A stretch of DNA of 64,000 nucleotides from SZUA-318 sp035477395. GTDB taxonomy: Bacteria > Gemmatimonadota > Gemmatimonadetes > Longimicrobiales > Gaopeijiaceae. The DNA lies in assembly GCA_035477395.1 (NCBI GenBank), contig DATIKQ010000120.1, positions 46,137-110,136 on the forward strand, written 5' to 3'. The translations under genes were made by a program, and so were the position numbers. The notes beneath the pieces are model-generated. The model searched no databases. It was not told where the DNA came from and saw only the letters and a program-made list of their open reading frames with translations. Positions 17,130 through 27,000 of the stretch are shown here, piece by piece (the first letter of the stretch is position 1; every line of letters begins with the position of its first letter).

Positions 17130-19697
17130 ATGCCGCTTCCCCGCCGCCTCGCCCTCGTTGCCCTCCTGCCCGTCCTCCTTACGGCGTGCGACAGTCCCAC
17201 GCCCCCGCCCGTCGAGTTGGGCGTTCCCTGGGCGTTGGCCGAGCACCGGCAGCGCACGCTCTCGGAACTCTCCTACCACTTCGAGTTGGACATCCCGGCC
17301 GGGCGCGGGGATCCGATCCAGGGACGCGCCCACATCGAATTCGACCGGCACGACCCGGACGGCTTCGACCTCGTGCTGGACTTCATGAGCCCACGCGAAC
17401 GTGTGCGCTCGGTGCTCGCCAACGGCGTGGAGGTGGTGTGGAGCGCCGTGGAGGACCACGTGGTGATCCCCGCCGCGTCGCTGGCCGAGGGGCGCAACCA
17501 GGTCGAGGTGGCGTTCAAGGCGGGCGACGAAGCCCTGAACCGGAACGAGGACTTCCTGTACTCGCTCTTCGTCCCGGACCGGGCCCACTTCAGCCTCCCC
17601 GTCTTCGACCAGCCCAACCTCAAGGGCACCGTGGCGTGGAGCCTGCGGGTCCCGGCGGGGTGGGAGGCGGTCGCGAACGGAGCGCCCGGGGAGACGGTGG
17701 ACGCCCCGGAGGGACGCACGCTGGAGTTCCTCCCCTCCAAGCCCATCCCCACCTACCTGTTCGCCTTCGCCGCGGGCGCGTTCTCGGTCGAGGAGTCGGT
17801 GGTGGACGGCCGCGCCATGCGCATGTACCACCGGGAGACGGACACCGTGAAGCTGGCGCGGAACCGGGACGCCGTCTTCCGGCTCCACGGCGACGCGCTC
17901 GCCTGGCTCGAGGAGTACACGGCGATCCCGTACCCCTTCGACACGTTCGCCTTCGTCCTCGTGCCGTCCTTCCAGTACGGGGGCATGGAGCACCCAGGGG
18001 CGATCTTCTACAACGCGTCGGGGCTCATCCTGGACGAGAGCGCCACGCAGGACGAGATCCTGGGCCGGGCCTCGGTCATCGCCCACGAGACCGCCCACAT
18101 GTGGTTCGGCGACCTGGTCACCATGAACTGGTTCGACGACGTCTGGACGAAGGAGGTCTTCGCCGGCTTCATGGCGGCCAAGATCGTCCACCCGTCCTTC
18201 CCTGACGTGGACCACGCGCTGCGCTTCCTCACCACGAACCATCCGGCGGCGTACGGCGTGGACCGCACCCAGGGGGCGAACCCGATCCGCCAGCCGCTGG
18301 ACAACCTGCGGGAGGCGGGGACGCTCTACGGCGCCATCATCTACCAGAAGGCGCCCATCGTCATGAAGCAGCTCGAGGCACGCGTCGGCGAGAGCGCCTT
18401 CCGCGACGGGATCCGCGAATACCTCTCGGCCCACGCGTACGGCAACGCCACGTGGCCCGACCTGGTGGCCGTCCTCGACCGCCTCTCCCCGGAGGACCTC
18501 ACGGCGTGGAGCCGCGTCTGGGTGGAGGAGCGCGGGCGCCCCGTGGTGACGGTGTCCCGGGAAGGCGCGGACGTGGTCATCACCCAGGCCGACCCAGCGG
18601 GGCGGGGGAGGGTATGGCCCCAGTCTCTTCAGGTGCGTGTAGGCCGCGAGGCCGGCGACACCCTGGTGGCCGTGGAGCTGGGCGAGGCGCCCGCTCGGCT
18701 GGGGGGCATGGGGGGCGCGGACGTGCGCTTCGTGCTCCCCAACGGCTCGGGGGTGGAGTACGGGCTCTTCCTCCTGGACACGGCGAGCCTGGCGTACCTG
18801 GCGGACTCCCTGCCGGCGCTGGAGCCGGGGCTGGCCCGGGGCGCGGCGTGGGTGACGCTCTGGGACCAGGTCCTGGAGCAGAGGCTTCCCCCAGGGCCCT
18901 TCGTGGATCTCGTGCTGGCCGCGATCCCCCGCGAGCGGGACGAGCTGGCCCTGGGGAGGGCGCTGGGATACCTCTCCTCGGCATGGTGGAGCCTCCTCCC
19001 GGACAGCGTGCGCGCGGCGCGCGCGGAGGAGGTGGAGCGGGTGCTCTGGGAGGGCGTCACCAGCGACCGGCCGCGCACGGCGCGCTCGGCCCTCCTCGGA
19101 GCCTGGCGGGGGATGGCGCTCACGCCGGCTTCCGTGGCGCGGATGGAGCGTCTCTGGCGCGGCACGGAGACCGTCCCGGGGATCCCGCTGTCCGAGGCGG
19201 ACCAGACGGCGCTCGCCACGGCCCTGGCCGTCCGTGGGGTGGAGGGCTGGCTGGGGATCCTCGACGAGCAGGAGGAACGCATCGACAACCCGGACCGGCG
19301 GGCGCGCTTCCGCTTCGTGCGCCCCTCGCTGGACGCCGATCCGGCGGTGCGGCTGGCGTTCTTCGATTCGCTCAGGGACCCAGCGAACCGCGAGCGGGAG
19401 CCCTGGGTCCTCTCGGGGCTCGAGAACCTGCATCACCCGATTCGCGCCCGGTCGGCGCTCCCCACCGTTCGCCCCGCGCTTGACATGGTGGAGGAGGTCC
19501 AGCGCACCGGGGACATCTTCTTCCCCGGGCGTTGGCTGGACGCCACGCTCGCGCGCCACACCGAGCCGGAGGCCGCCGACGAGGTGCGGCGCTTCCTCGG
19601 GGAGCGCCCGGACCTTGCCCCCCGCCTCCGGGCCAAGGTCCTGCAATCCGCCGACCCGCTCTGGCGTGCTGCGGCCATCCTCCACGGATGGAGATGA
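17130..19697 (+). CDS. M1 family zinc metallopeptidase, lipoprotein
   Basis: An 855-residue protein with a lipoprotein signal ending L-T-A-C (Cys20), so a cell-envelope enzyme. The zinc site is H-E-T-A-H (around residues 319-323) with the third ligand Glu 18 residues later in W-T-K-E-V-F-A. The exopeptidase motif reads G-G-M-E-H (around residue 284) rather than the usual G-A-M-E-N. The C-terminal third is helical, as in the ERAP1-like M1 domain. Probable role: aminopeptidase degrading imported or shed peptides. Confidence 0.92.
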   Translation: MPLPRRLALVALLPVLLTACDSPTPPPVELGVPWALAEHRQRTLSELSYHFELDIPAGRGDPIQGRAHIEFDRHDPDGFDLVLDFMSPRERVRSVLANGVEVVWSAVEDHVVIPAASLAEGRNQVEVAFKAGDEALNRNEDFLYSLFVPDRAHFSLPVFDQPNLKGTVAWSLRVPAGWEAVANGAPGETVDAPEGRTLEFLPSKPIPTYLFAFAAGAFSVEESVVDGRAMRMYHRETDTVKLARNRDAVFRLHGDALAWLEEYTAIPYPFDTFAFVLVPSFQYGGMEHPGAIFYNASGLILDESATQDEILGRASVIAHETAHMWFGDLVTMNWFDDVWTKEVFAGFMAAKIVHPSFPDVDHALRFLTTNHPAAYGVDRTQGANPIRQPLDNLREAGTLYGAIIYQKAPIVMKQLEARVGESAFRDGIREYLSAHAYGNATWPDLVAVLDRLSPEDLTAWSRVWVEERGRPVVTVSREGADVVITQADPAGRGRVWPQSLQVRVGREAGDTLVAVELGEAPARLGGMGGADVRFVLPNGSGVEYGLFLLDTASLAYLADSLPALEPGLARGAAWVTLWDQVLEQRLPPGPFVDLVLAAIPRERDELALGRALGYLSSAWWSLLPDSVRAARAEEVERVLWEGVTSDRPRTARSALLGAWRGMALTPASVARMERLWRGTETVPGIPLSEADQTALATALAVRGVEGWLGILDEQEERIDNPDRRARFRFVRPSLDADPAVRLAFFDSLRDPANREREPWVLSGLENLHHPIRARSALPTVRPALDMVEEVQRTGDIFFPGRWLDATLARHTEPEAADEVRRFLGERPDLAPRLRAKVLQSADPLWRAAAILHGWR

Positions 19698-19714
19698 TGC
19701 CGTGAGGGGGCTCG

Positions 19715-20629
19715 TTGAGCACAGCAGGTGAGGGGCCCCAGATCCCCTGGGGAGGAATCGGCGCGCCGCTGACGCTGGTGCCGCCCGGGATCCAGGCCAT
19801 GGCGGCGGCGGCGTTCTTCTTCTCCGTCATGGCGGCGCTGGCCAAGCTCGCCGGCGTCACCATCCCGCTCTTCGAGATCGTGTTCGCGCGCTCGGTGGCG
19901 GTAGCGGTCCTCGCGGGTGCCCAGCTCCTGGCGCAGGGAACGAGCTTCCGCGGGCGTGAGCCCCGCATCCTCCTTCTCCGGGGCGTCCTCGGCTTCGTGT
20001 CGCTGAGCTGCTACCACTACGCGCTCATCCACCTGCCCCTGGCCGACGCCACCGTCATCCACTTCGTCAACCCGGTGTTCACCGCGTTCATCGCGGCGCT
20101 CTGGCTCCGAGAGCGCATGGGCGTGCGGGAGGCGGTGCTGGTCATGGCCTCGTTGGCGGGCGTGCTCCTGGTGGCGCGGCCGGGCTTCCTATTCGGAGGC
20201 GCAGGGGCCCTGGCGACGTTCCCCGTGCTGATCGGGCTCTGCGGCGCCATCCTCTCCGCCTCAGCGTACGTGACCGTGCGTCGCCTCCGGGCCGAGCCCC
20301 CGATGCTGGTGGTGTTCTACTTCGCGGTGGTGTGCACGATCCTGTCCACGCCCCTCGTGATCCGGGACTTCGAGCCCCTCTCCCTCGCGGAGGTGGGGCT
20401 CCTGGCGTGCGTCGGCCTCGCCACGCACCTGGGGCAGGTGGGGCTCACCTGGGGGTTCCGCCTGGAGCGGGCCGGGCGTGCCTCGGCCATCGGATACCTC
20501 CAGATCGTGCTGGCCGCCCTCTGGGGCTGGCTCCTCTTCTCCGAGGTGCCCGATGCTTGGACCTGGGTGGGGGCGGCGGTGATCGTGGCGTGCACGCTTC
20601 TCCTGGTGCGGCTGCACCCGGTCCGCTGA
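19715..20629 (+). CDS. DMT superfamily (EamA) permease
   Basis: The 304-residue inner-membrane protein has about ten hydrophobic helices in two EamA repeats. V-N-P-V-F-T-A-F-I-A-A-L-W-L-R-E-R near residue 110 and the equivalent A-L-W-G-W-L-L-F-S-E in the second half are typical. Family members export amino acids, metabolites or drugs; no substrate is evident. The TTG start follows GAGGGGG by 4-5 bases; an ATG at residue 29 is the alternative. Confidence 0.88.
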   Translation: MSTAGEGPQIPWGGIGAPLTLVPPGIQAMAAAAFFFSVMAALAKLAGVTIPLFEIVFARSVAVAVLAGAQLLAQGTSFRGREPRILLLRGVLGFVSLSCYHYALIHLPLADATVIHFVNPVFTAFIAALWLRERMGVREAVLVMASLAGVLLVARPGFLFGGAGALATFPVLIGLCGAILSASAYVTVRRLRAEPPMLVVFYFAVVCTILSTPLVIRDFEPLSLAEVGLLACVGLATHLGQVGLTWGFRLERAGRASAIGYLQIVLAALWGWLLFSEVPDAWTWVGAAVIVACTLLLVRLHPVR

Positions 20630-20658
20630 CATCGCCCACCCGGGCGGAAGCACTACCT

Positions 20659-20676
20659 GGAACTAAACGGTGTTCC
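20659..20676. promoter_or_regulatory. Inverted repeat upstream of the TetR gene, possible operator
   Basis: GGAAC (20659-20663) and GTTCC (20672-20676) are separated by 8 bp, 21 bp before the predicted -35. TetR-type regulators usually bind palindromes near their own promoters. The arms are short, so this is tentative. Confidence 0.3.
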
Positions 20677-20696
20677 GTCCCGTAGGGGCCCAGGCG

Positions 20697-20725
20697 TTGA
20701 CCCTTGCGAAGTCTTTGTTTACAGT
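20697..20725 (+). promoter_or_regulatory. Sigma-70-like promoter for the TetR-TolC-adaptor-RND operon
   Basis: TTGACC (20697-20702), a 17-bp spacer and TACAGT (20720-20725) lie just ahead of the ATG at 20734. It is one of the better sigma-70 matches in this GC-rich window. The very short leader leaves little room for a Shine-Dalgarno, so the start point may be near the codon. Confidence 0.5.
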
Positions 20726-20733
20726 GTTCACCC

Positions 20734-21375
20734 ATGTCCGACCAGCGTGACAAGATCCTCGCGTGCGCCTGTGACCTCTACCTGTCGGAGGGGCTGGAAG
20801 GCGTGTCCATGCGGGAGTTGGCCCGTCGATTGGGGGTCACCGCCCCGGCGCTCTACCGGCACTACGAGAGCCGCGAGCACGTCCTTGCCGACGTGGTCCG
20901 CTCGGCGTACCGGGAGTTTGCGGCATCCCTCTACCGCGCCCTCGAGGGGGGCACGCCCCGGGAGCGCCTGGTCCGCGCCGGGGAGGGCTACCTGGACTTC
21001 GCCCTCCGGCACCCGCGCTGGTACCAGCTCCTGTTCATCTCCCCGGAGCAGCTCGGGATTCCGCGCCTGCCCGACGACATCGAGGCGATGGGGTGCGCCG
21101 TCCACCAGTTCTGGGTGGACCGCGTGCGCGAGTGCCAGGACGCCGGCATCCTGCGCGCCGGGGACCCGAGAGAGGTGTCGCTGACCATGTGGGGGCACGC
21201 GCACGGACTGGTGTCCCTCTACCACAACGGCCATTTCCGGATGGACGAGGCCGCGTTCCGGCGGGAGTTCCTGCGTTCCGCCGGGGCGATGATGACGGGG
21301 CTGTCCACCCCGGAGTTCGCCACCCGGCTGCGCGAGGAGTTCGCCGCCGATCACCCCGTGGAGGCCCACGGCTAG
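20734..21375 (+). CDS. TetR family regulator with WHG C-terminal domain
   Basis: A 213-residue protein with a TetR_N helix-turn-helix at residues 5-50 (V-S-M-R-E-L-A-R-R-L-G-V-T, then A-L-Y-R-H-Y). The C-terminal part contains W-G-H-A-H-G-L-V-S-L, the W-x-x-x-H-G pattern of the WHG ligand domain. It precedes TolC, adaptor and RND genes by 20 bp and is most likely their local repressor. The ATG at 20734 is chosen because the frame upstream would overlap the promoter. Confidence 0.9.
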   Translation: MSDQRDKILACACDLYLSEGLEGVSMRELARRLGVTAPALYRHYESREHVLADVVRSAYREFAASLYRALEGGTPRERLVRAGEGYLDFALRHPRWYQLLFISPEQLGIPRLPDDIEAMGCAVHQFWVDRVRECQDAGILRAGDPREVSLTMWGHAHGLVSLYHNGHFRMDEAAFRREFLRSAGAMMTGLSTPEFATRLREEFAADHPVEAHG

Positions 21376-21395
21376 AGGAAGGAACGGGAACGAGG

Positions 21396-22907
21396 ATGAG
21401 CATCGCAATCGCCCCTCTGCGGAGGGGCCGGGGAGCCTGGACGAGAGCCATGGCCGCCTCCGCGGCGGTAACCGCCGCGGCGTTCGCCGCCTTCGGGACG
21501 GCCGGGGCCCAGGAGAGCACGCCGCTCTCCCTGGACCAGGCGGCGCGCGCCGCCATCCGACAGAACCGGGACGTGCGCGCCGCCCGCTACGCGCTCGAGG
21601 AGGCCAACAAGCGTGTCAAGGAGGCGTGGTCCTCGGTCTACCCCTCGCTTGACTGGAACGCATCCTATACGCGCAACGTCTCCCCCACGCTGGCGTTCCT
21701 CCCGGCGAAGATCTTCGATCCGACCGCCGGGCCCGACGACTACATCGGGGTGCAGTTCGGCGCGGACAACCAGTGGAGTTCCACGGTCAGCCTGGAGCAG
21801 CCCCTCTTCTCGGCCGGCGCTTTCCTCGGTGTGGGCGCGGCCGGGCGCTACAAGAACCTGCAGGAGGAGATGGTGCGGGGGCTCACCCAAGGCGTGGTGA
21901 CCCGCGTTCGGGCCACCTACTACCAGCTCCTGCTGCAGCAGGAGCAGATGCGCCTGATCACGAAGTCGGTGGAGCGCGTGCGCGCCTCGCTGGCGGAGAC
22001 CCGGTCGCTCAACGCTGCCGGGCTGGCCGCGGACTACGACGTCCTGCGCATGGAGGTGCAGCTCGCCAACCTCGAGCCCAACCTACAGAGGGTCGAGAAC
22101 GCGGTCCTGCAGGCGCAGCGGCAGCTGGCCCTCGAGCTCGACCTCCCGGCCGACCAGCGGCTCGAAGTGCGTGGCTCCCTGGCCACGATGAACCTGGACG
22201 ACCTGGGGGCCAACGAGGAGGCCAACCGGGAGGTCCTCGCGTTCTCCGGCTTCCGCGGCGAGGGGATGGAGGCGGTGGACGAGGCCGTGCAGATGGCCCA
22301 GGAGCTCCGCTCCGACCTCCGGCAGCTCACGCTCACGGAGTCGCTTCGCAAGACCGAGATGCGCCTCGAGCAGGTCCAAGCCCTTCCCCGCATCAGCTTC
22401 TTCGGCAACTACATGATCAGCGCCCAGGACAACAACGCCCCGAACTTCTTCGCCAAGGGCGACGGGCAGCGGGCCTACGCGCGGAACATCGGCGTCCGGG
22501 TCAGCATGCCCATCTTCAGTGGCTTCGGACGGGTGGCCCGCATCGAGCAGAAGCGTGCGGCACTCCGCCAGGCCGAAACCCAGAGTGACTTGGTGGGGGA
22601 TCAGGCCCGGGTGCAGGTGCGCAACCTGGTGGAGCAGACCGACGAGGCCCTGGCGCGCGCCCGGGCCCAGAGGATGGCGGTCGGGCAGGCACAACGGGGT
22701 TACGAGATCGCCAGCGCCCAGTACCGGGAGGGACTGAGCAGCCAGCTGGAGCTCACCGACGCCGAGGTGGCGCTCCGCCAGAGTGAGTTCAACTACGCCC
22801 AGGCGGTCTTCGACTTCCTGATCGCGCGGGCCCAGCTCGACCAGGCGACGGGGCAGGTGCCGCTCGTGGACGTCGAGCCCGTCGCGAACAACGGCTACCA
22901 GGATTGA
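21396..22907 (+). CDS. TolC-family outer membrane efflux protein
   Basis: The 503-residue protein has a signal peptide ending around G-A-Q-E (residue 38) and two outer-membrane-efflux repeats of long coiled helices. D-Q-A-A-R-A-A-I-R-Q-N-R-D-V opens the first repeat, and Y-R-E-G-L-S-S-Q-L-E-L-T-D lies in the last helix, typical of TolC/OprM. It forms the outer-membrane duct for the adaptor and RND pump encoded next. GGAAGG precedes the ATG. Confidence 0.93.
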   Translation: MSIAIAPLRRGRGAWTRAMAASAAVTAAAFAAFGTAGAQESTPLSLDQAARAAIRQNRDVRAARYALEEANKRVKEAWSSVYPSLDWNASYTRNVSPTLAFLPAKIFDPTAGPDDYIGVQFGADNQWSSTVSLEQPLFSAGAFLGVGAAGRYKNLQEEMVRGLTQGVVTRVRATYYQLLLQQEQMRLITKSVERVRASLAETRSLNAAGLAADYDVLRMEVQLANLEPNLQRVENAVLQAQRQLALELDLPADQRLEVRGSLATMNLDDLGANEEANREVLAFSGFRGEGMEAVDEAVQMAQELRSDLRQLTLTESLRKTEMRLEQVQALPRISFFGNYMISAQDNNAPNFFAKGDGQRAYARNIGVRVSMPIFSGFGRVARIEQKRAALRQAETQSDLVGDQARVQVRNLVEQTDEALARARAQRMAVGQAQRGYEIASAQYREGLSSQLELTDAEVALRQSEFNYAQAVFDFLIARAQLDQATGQVPLVDVEPVANNGYQD

Positions 22908-22921
22908 GGGGAGACAGCACA

Positions 22922-23998
22922 GTGGAGAAAACGACGATGAACGTGCGGTGGACGGGGGCGGCGCTCGCCCTGGCGGTGGCCGTGACCCTGACCGGCTGCG
23001 GGGGCGCCCAGGCGGAGGCCGACAGCGAGGCCGCGGTCCGCATCATCAACGTGGAGGTCACCGAGGTCGCACCGAGTCCCTTCGTGGACGAGGTGAGCCT
23101 CACCGGGACCGCGATGGCGAACCGGGACGTCCAGATGTCCGCGGAGGAGAGCGGCGTGATCCGCGAGATCCTCAAGGAGAAGGGGTCGCGCGTGAGCGCC
23201 GGCGAGCCGCTGGCCAAGATCGACGACGCCATCCTGACGGCGCAGGTCGAGCAGGCCCGGGCCCAGGCGAGCTTCGCGTCCCAGGTCTGGGAACGGCGCA
23301 AGCGCCTGTGGGAGGAGAGCCAGGTGGGCTCCGAGATCGCCTATCTGGAGTCGAAGGTCGCCGCCGAGCAGGCCGCCGCGAACCTGCGCATCCTGGAGGA
23401 GCGCCTCGCGCGCACCACGGTGAGCGCACCGTTCGACGGGGTCCTGGAGAGCCGCGCCATCGAGGTCGGGAGCATGGTCGGCCCCGGCATGGTCGTCGCC
23501 CGCATCGTGGACCTCGACCCCATCAAGATCGTGGCCGGCGTGCCCGAGCGGTACGCCGCGGACGTGCGCGTGGGCTCCGCGGCCGTCGTGACGTTCGACG
23601 TGTTTCCCGGGGAGACCTTCGACGCGGTGATCCGCTACGTGGGCTCGACGGTGGATCCGCAGAACCGGACCTTCCCCATCGAGGTCGTGATGGCGAACCC
23701 TCGAGGGGTCGTGAAGCCCGACATGGTGAGCAACGTGGCCGTGACGCGGCGGCGCCTGGACGCGGCGATGGTCGTGCCCCAGGACGCGCTGGTGCGGGTG
23801 GAGAACGGGTACGTGGTGTTCGTGGTGGCCGAGCGCGACGGCGCGACGGTGGCGGAGGTGCGCCCGATCGAACTCGGCCCCACCCAGCGGAACCTGGTGG
23901 TGGTGGAGGGGGGCTTGCAGCTGGGCGACCGGCTCATCGTCGTGGGCCAGAAGATGGTGGCCGACGGGGATCGCGTGAACGTGGTGGGGACCCGGTAG
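22922..23998 (+). CDS. RND efflux periplasmic adaptor (membrane fusion protein), lipoprotein
   Basis: The 358-residue protein has a lipobox (L-T-G-C) near residue 25. The biotinyl-lipoyl halves (G-S-R-V-S-A-G-E-P-L-A-K-I and T-V-S-A-P-F-D-G-V) flank an alpha-hairpin, followed by beta-barrel and membrane-proximal domains. It joins TolC to the RND pump. GTG at 22922 fits GGGGAGA 8 bp upstream; an ATG at 22937 is the alternative. It starts 14 bp after the TolC stop. Confidence 0.92.
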   Translation: MEKTTMNVRWTGAALALAVAVTLTGCGGAQAEADSEAAVRIINVEVTEVAPSPFVDEVSLTGTAMANRDVQMSAEESGVIREILKEKGSRVSAGEPLAKIDDAILTAQVEQARAQASFASQVWERRKRLWEESQVGSEIAYLESKVAAEQAAANLRILEERLARTTVSAPFDGVLESRAIEVGSMVGPGMVVARIVDLDPIKIVAGVPERYAADVRVGSAAVVTFDVFPGETFDAVIRYVGSTVDPQNRTFPIEVVMANPRGVVKPDMVSNVAVTRRRLDAAMVVPQDALVRVENGYVVFVVAERDGATVAEVRPIELGPTQRNLVVVEGGLQLGDRLIVVGQKMVADGDRVNVVGTR

Positions 23999-24032
23999 GG
24001 GCACCCCTCGGACAAGGGAGAGGCGGCGCATC

Positions 24033-27000
24033 ATGACGGACCAGAGAGCACAGGGCGGGAAGGCACGGCCCCACATCGAGGGCAGGGCTCCCCTGCTGGA
24101 GCGATACAAGGAGTTCGGGCCGACGAGCTTCGCGGTGGAGCATCGCACGAGTGTGCTGGTGCTGCTGGCGATCGTGTCCGTGATGGGCATCATCGCGTAC
24201 GTGAACACCCCCAAGGAGTCGTTCCCGGAGATCGCCATCCCGATCCTCGCGGTGAGCACGGTCTACCCCGGCGTCTCCCCGGAGGACGTGGAGACCCAGA
24301 TCACCCGGGTCCTCGAGGACGAGATCTCCACCATCTCCGACCTGGACGAGCTCACGTCCACGTCGGTGGAGGGGATGTCCAGCATCGTGGTCACGTTCAC
24401 GCCGGACGTGATGCTGGACGACGCGCTCGCGAAGGTCCGTGAGAAGGTGGACCTCGCGAAGGGCGACCTGCCCGCCGACGCGCTCGACCCCCAGATCATG
24501 GAGTTCAACCTCTCCGAAGTTCCCATCATGCAGGTCAACCTGGCCGGGGAGTATGGCCTGGTGCGCCTGAAGGAGCTGGGCGAGGATCTGCAGGAGCGCT
24601 TCGAGCAGATTCCCTCTGTGCTCCGGGCGGACGTGCGGGGCGGCCTGGAGCGCGCGGTGAAGGTCGAGGTGGACCTCGGCAAGCTCCAGTTCTACGGGCT
24701 GTCGCTGAACGACGTGGTGGACGCCATCCGGAGCGAGAACGTCAACATCCCGGGCGGATCCATCGACGTGGGTGACTCCAAGTACCTGGTCCGGGTGGAC
24801 GGTGAGTTCCAGGACCCGTCCGTCATCGAGGACCTGGTGGTGACGACCCGCGGTGGGCGGCCCTTGTACGTGAGGGACGTCGCCACGGTGGACTTCGGGT
24901 TCGCTGAGCGGGAGAGCTTCGCACGCATGAACGGCCAGGAGGTCGTCACCCTCGACATCGTGAAACGGTCGGGGGAGAACATCATCGAGACCGCCGACGG
25001 CGTGCGCGCGGTGCTCGCGGAGATGGGCCCGTCGTTCCCGCCCACCACCCAGGTCAGCGTCACGGGCGACATGTCCAAGGAGATCCGACACATGGTCTCC
25101 GCCCTCCAGAACCACATCTTCGCAGGGCTGATCCTGATCGTCGGGTTGCTGCTCTTCTTCCTGGGGTTCTCCAACTCGGTGTTCGTGGCGATCTCCATCC
25201 CCGCAACCATGTTCCTGACCTTCATCGTCCTGAATGTCATGGGCGTGTCCATGAACATGGTGGTGCTGTTCAGCCTCATCCTGGCGCTGGGAATGTTGGT
25301 GGACGACACCATCGTGGTGGTGGAGAACATGTACCGGTTCCTCGAGCAGGGGTGGGACCGGACGCTGGCCGCGAAGAAGGCCACCGGCGAGGTCGCCATC
25401 CCGGTCATCTCGTCCACGGCCACGACCGTCGCCGCGTTCGTGCCCCTCATGTTCTGGCCCGGCGTGGTCGGGGAGTTCATGAAGTACCTGCCCCTCACCG
25501 TGATCGTCACGCTCACAGCCTCGCTGTTCGTGGCGCTGGTGATCGTTCCGGTGCTGTGCTCGATGTTCATGACGCTGGACGGCACCCCGTCCAGGCCGTT
25601 CAGGCCGGCGACCCGGTGGACCCTCATGGGCGCCGGCGCGCTGCTCTTCCTGATCGTGGCCGGCCAGAACGTCCTCGCGGCCGTGCTCCTCGTGGCGACG
25701 GCCGTGGGGCTGTGGGCGTTGAAGAAGCACGTCCTGACGCGGATGGCGAGCCGCTTCCAGAGCGAGACGCTCCCCCGGATCCTCGACGAGTACGAGCGTG
25801 CGCTGCACTGGGCGCTCCAGCACCGCCTCGCATCGCTGTCGCTCACGGGTGCGGTGTTCGCAGGCACGTTCGTGCTCTACGGCATCTTCGGGAAGGGCGT
25901 GGTCTTCTTCCCGGAGAACACGCCGCCCTCGCAGCTGGTGGTGGATCTGAAAGCCCCGGTGGGCACCCGCGCCGCGTTCACGGATTCCCTGGTTCGCCAG
26001 GTCGAGGCCGATCTCCAGGGCGTGGGGGGCCGGGAGGACTGGGAGTCCGTCGTGACCACCGTGGGTGGGGGTGGTGGAGGCAACTTCATGGAGGCCGGGC
26101 CGAGTGGCCCGGAGGCCGGGCGCGTCTCGATCAGCCTCGTGGACTTCAAGGATCGGAAGCGGGACGCGTTCGAGACGCTCGCGGAGATGCAGGCGTCGGT
26201 CGGCAAGACGGTCGCGGGCGGCACCGTGACCGTGGACAAGCCCGCCATGGGGGCGCCGCAGGGGACGCCTGTGAACATCGAGATCGTGGGCGAGGATCCC
26301 GTGCAGCTGAAGGCGCTTTCCGACCAGCTCATCGACGTGCTCGAGGCGGCTCCGGTCTACCGCATGCTCGTAGGGCTCGAGAGCGACCTCGACGACGCCC
26401 GCCCCGAGCTCTCCGTGCGCGTGAACCGGGAGCAGGCGGCGCTCTACAACCTGAACACCTCCAGGGTGGGGGGCTCGATCCGGAGCGCGATCAACGGCAT
26501 CGAGGCCGCGAAGTACCGCACCGGCAACGACGAGTACGACATCACCGTGCGGCTGGCGGAGCCCTACCGGAGGGATCTGGAAGGGCTGCGTGACCTGACC
26601 GTGATGGCCGACGGGGGCATCCAGATCCCGCTCGTGTCCGTGGCATCGTGGTCCGTGGAGGAGGGAAGCGGCGCCATCAAGCGGAAGGACCAGACGCGCA
26701 TGGCCACGATCAGCTCCGACGTGGCCGCGGGCCTGAACTCCAACGCCGTGCTGGCCGAGGTGCAGGCCACGCTCACGGACTTCGACGCGGCGCTGCCGCT
26801 CGGGTACACGATCCGCTACACAGGACAGTCGGAGGACCAGGACGAGGCCCAGTCCTTCCTGGGTGGGGCCTTCCTCACCGCGCTGGCGCTCATCGCGCTG
26901 ATCCTCATCAGCCAGTTCAACTCGCTGGTGAAGCCCTTCATCATCATGACGTCGGTGCTCATGTCCACGGTGGGCGTGCTCATCGGCCTCCTGCTGTTCA

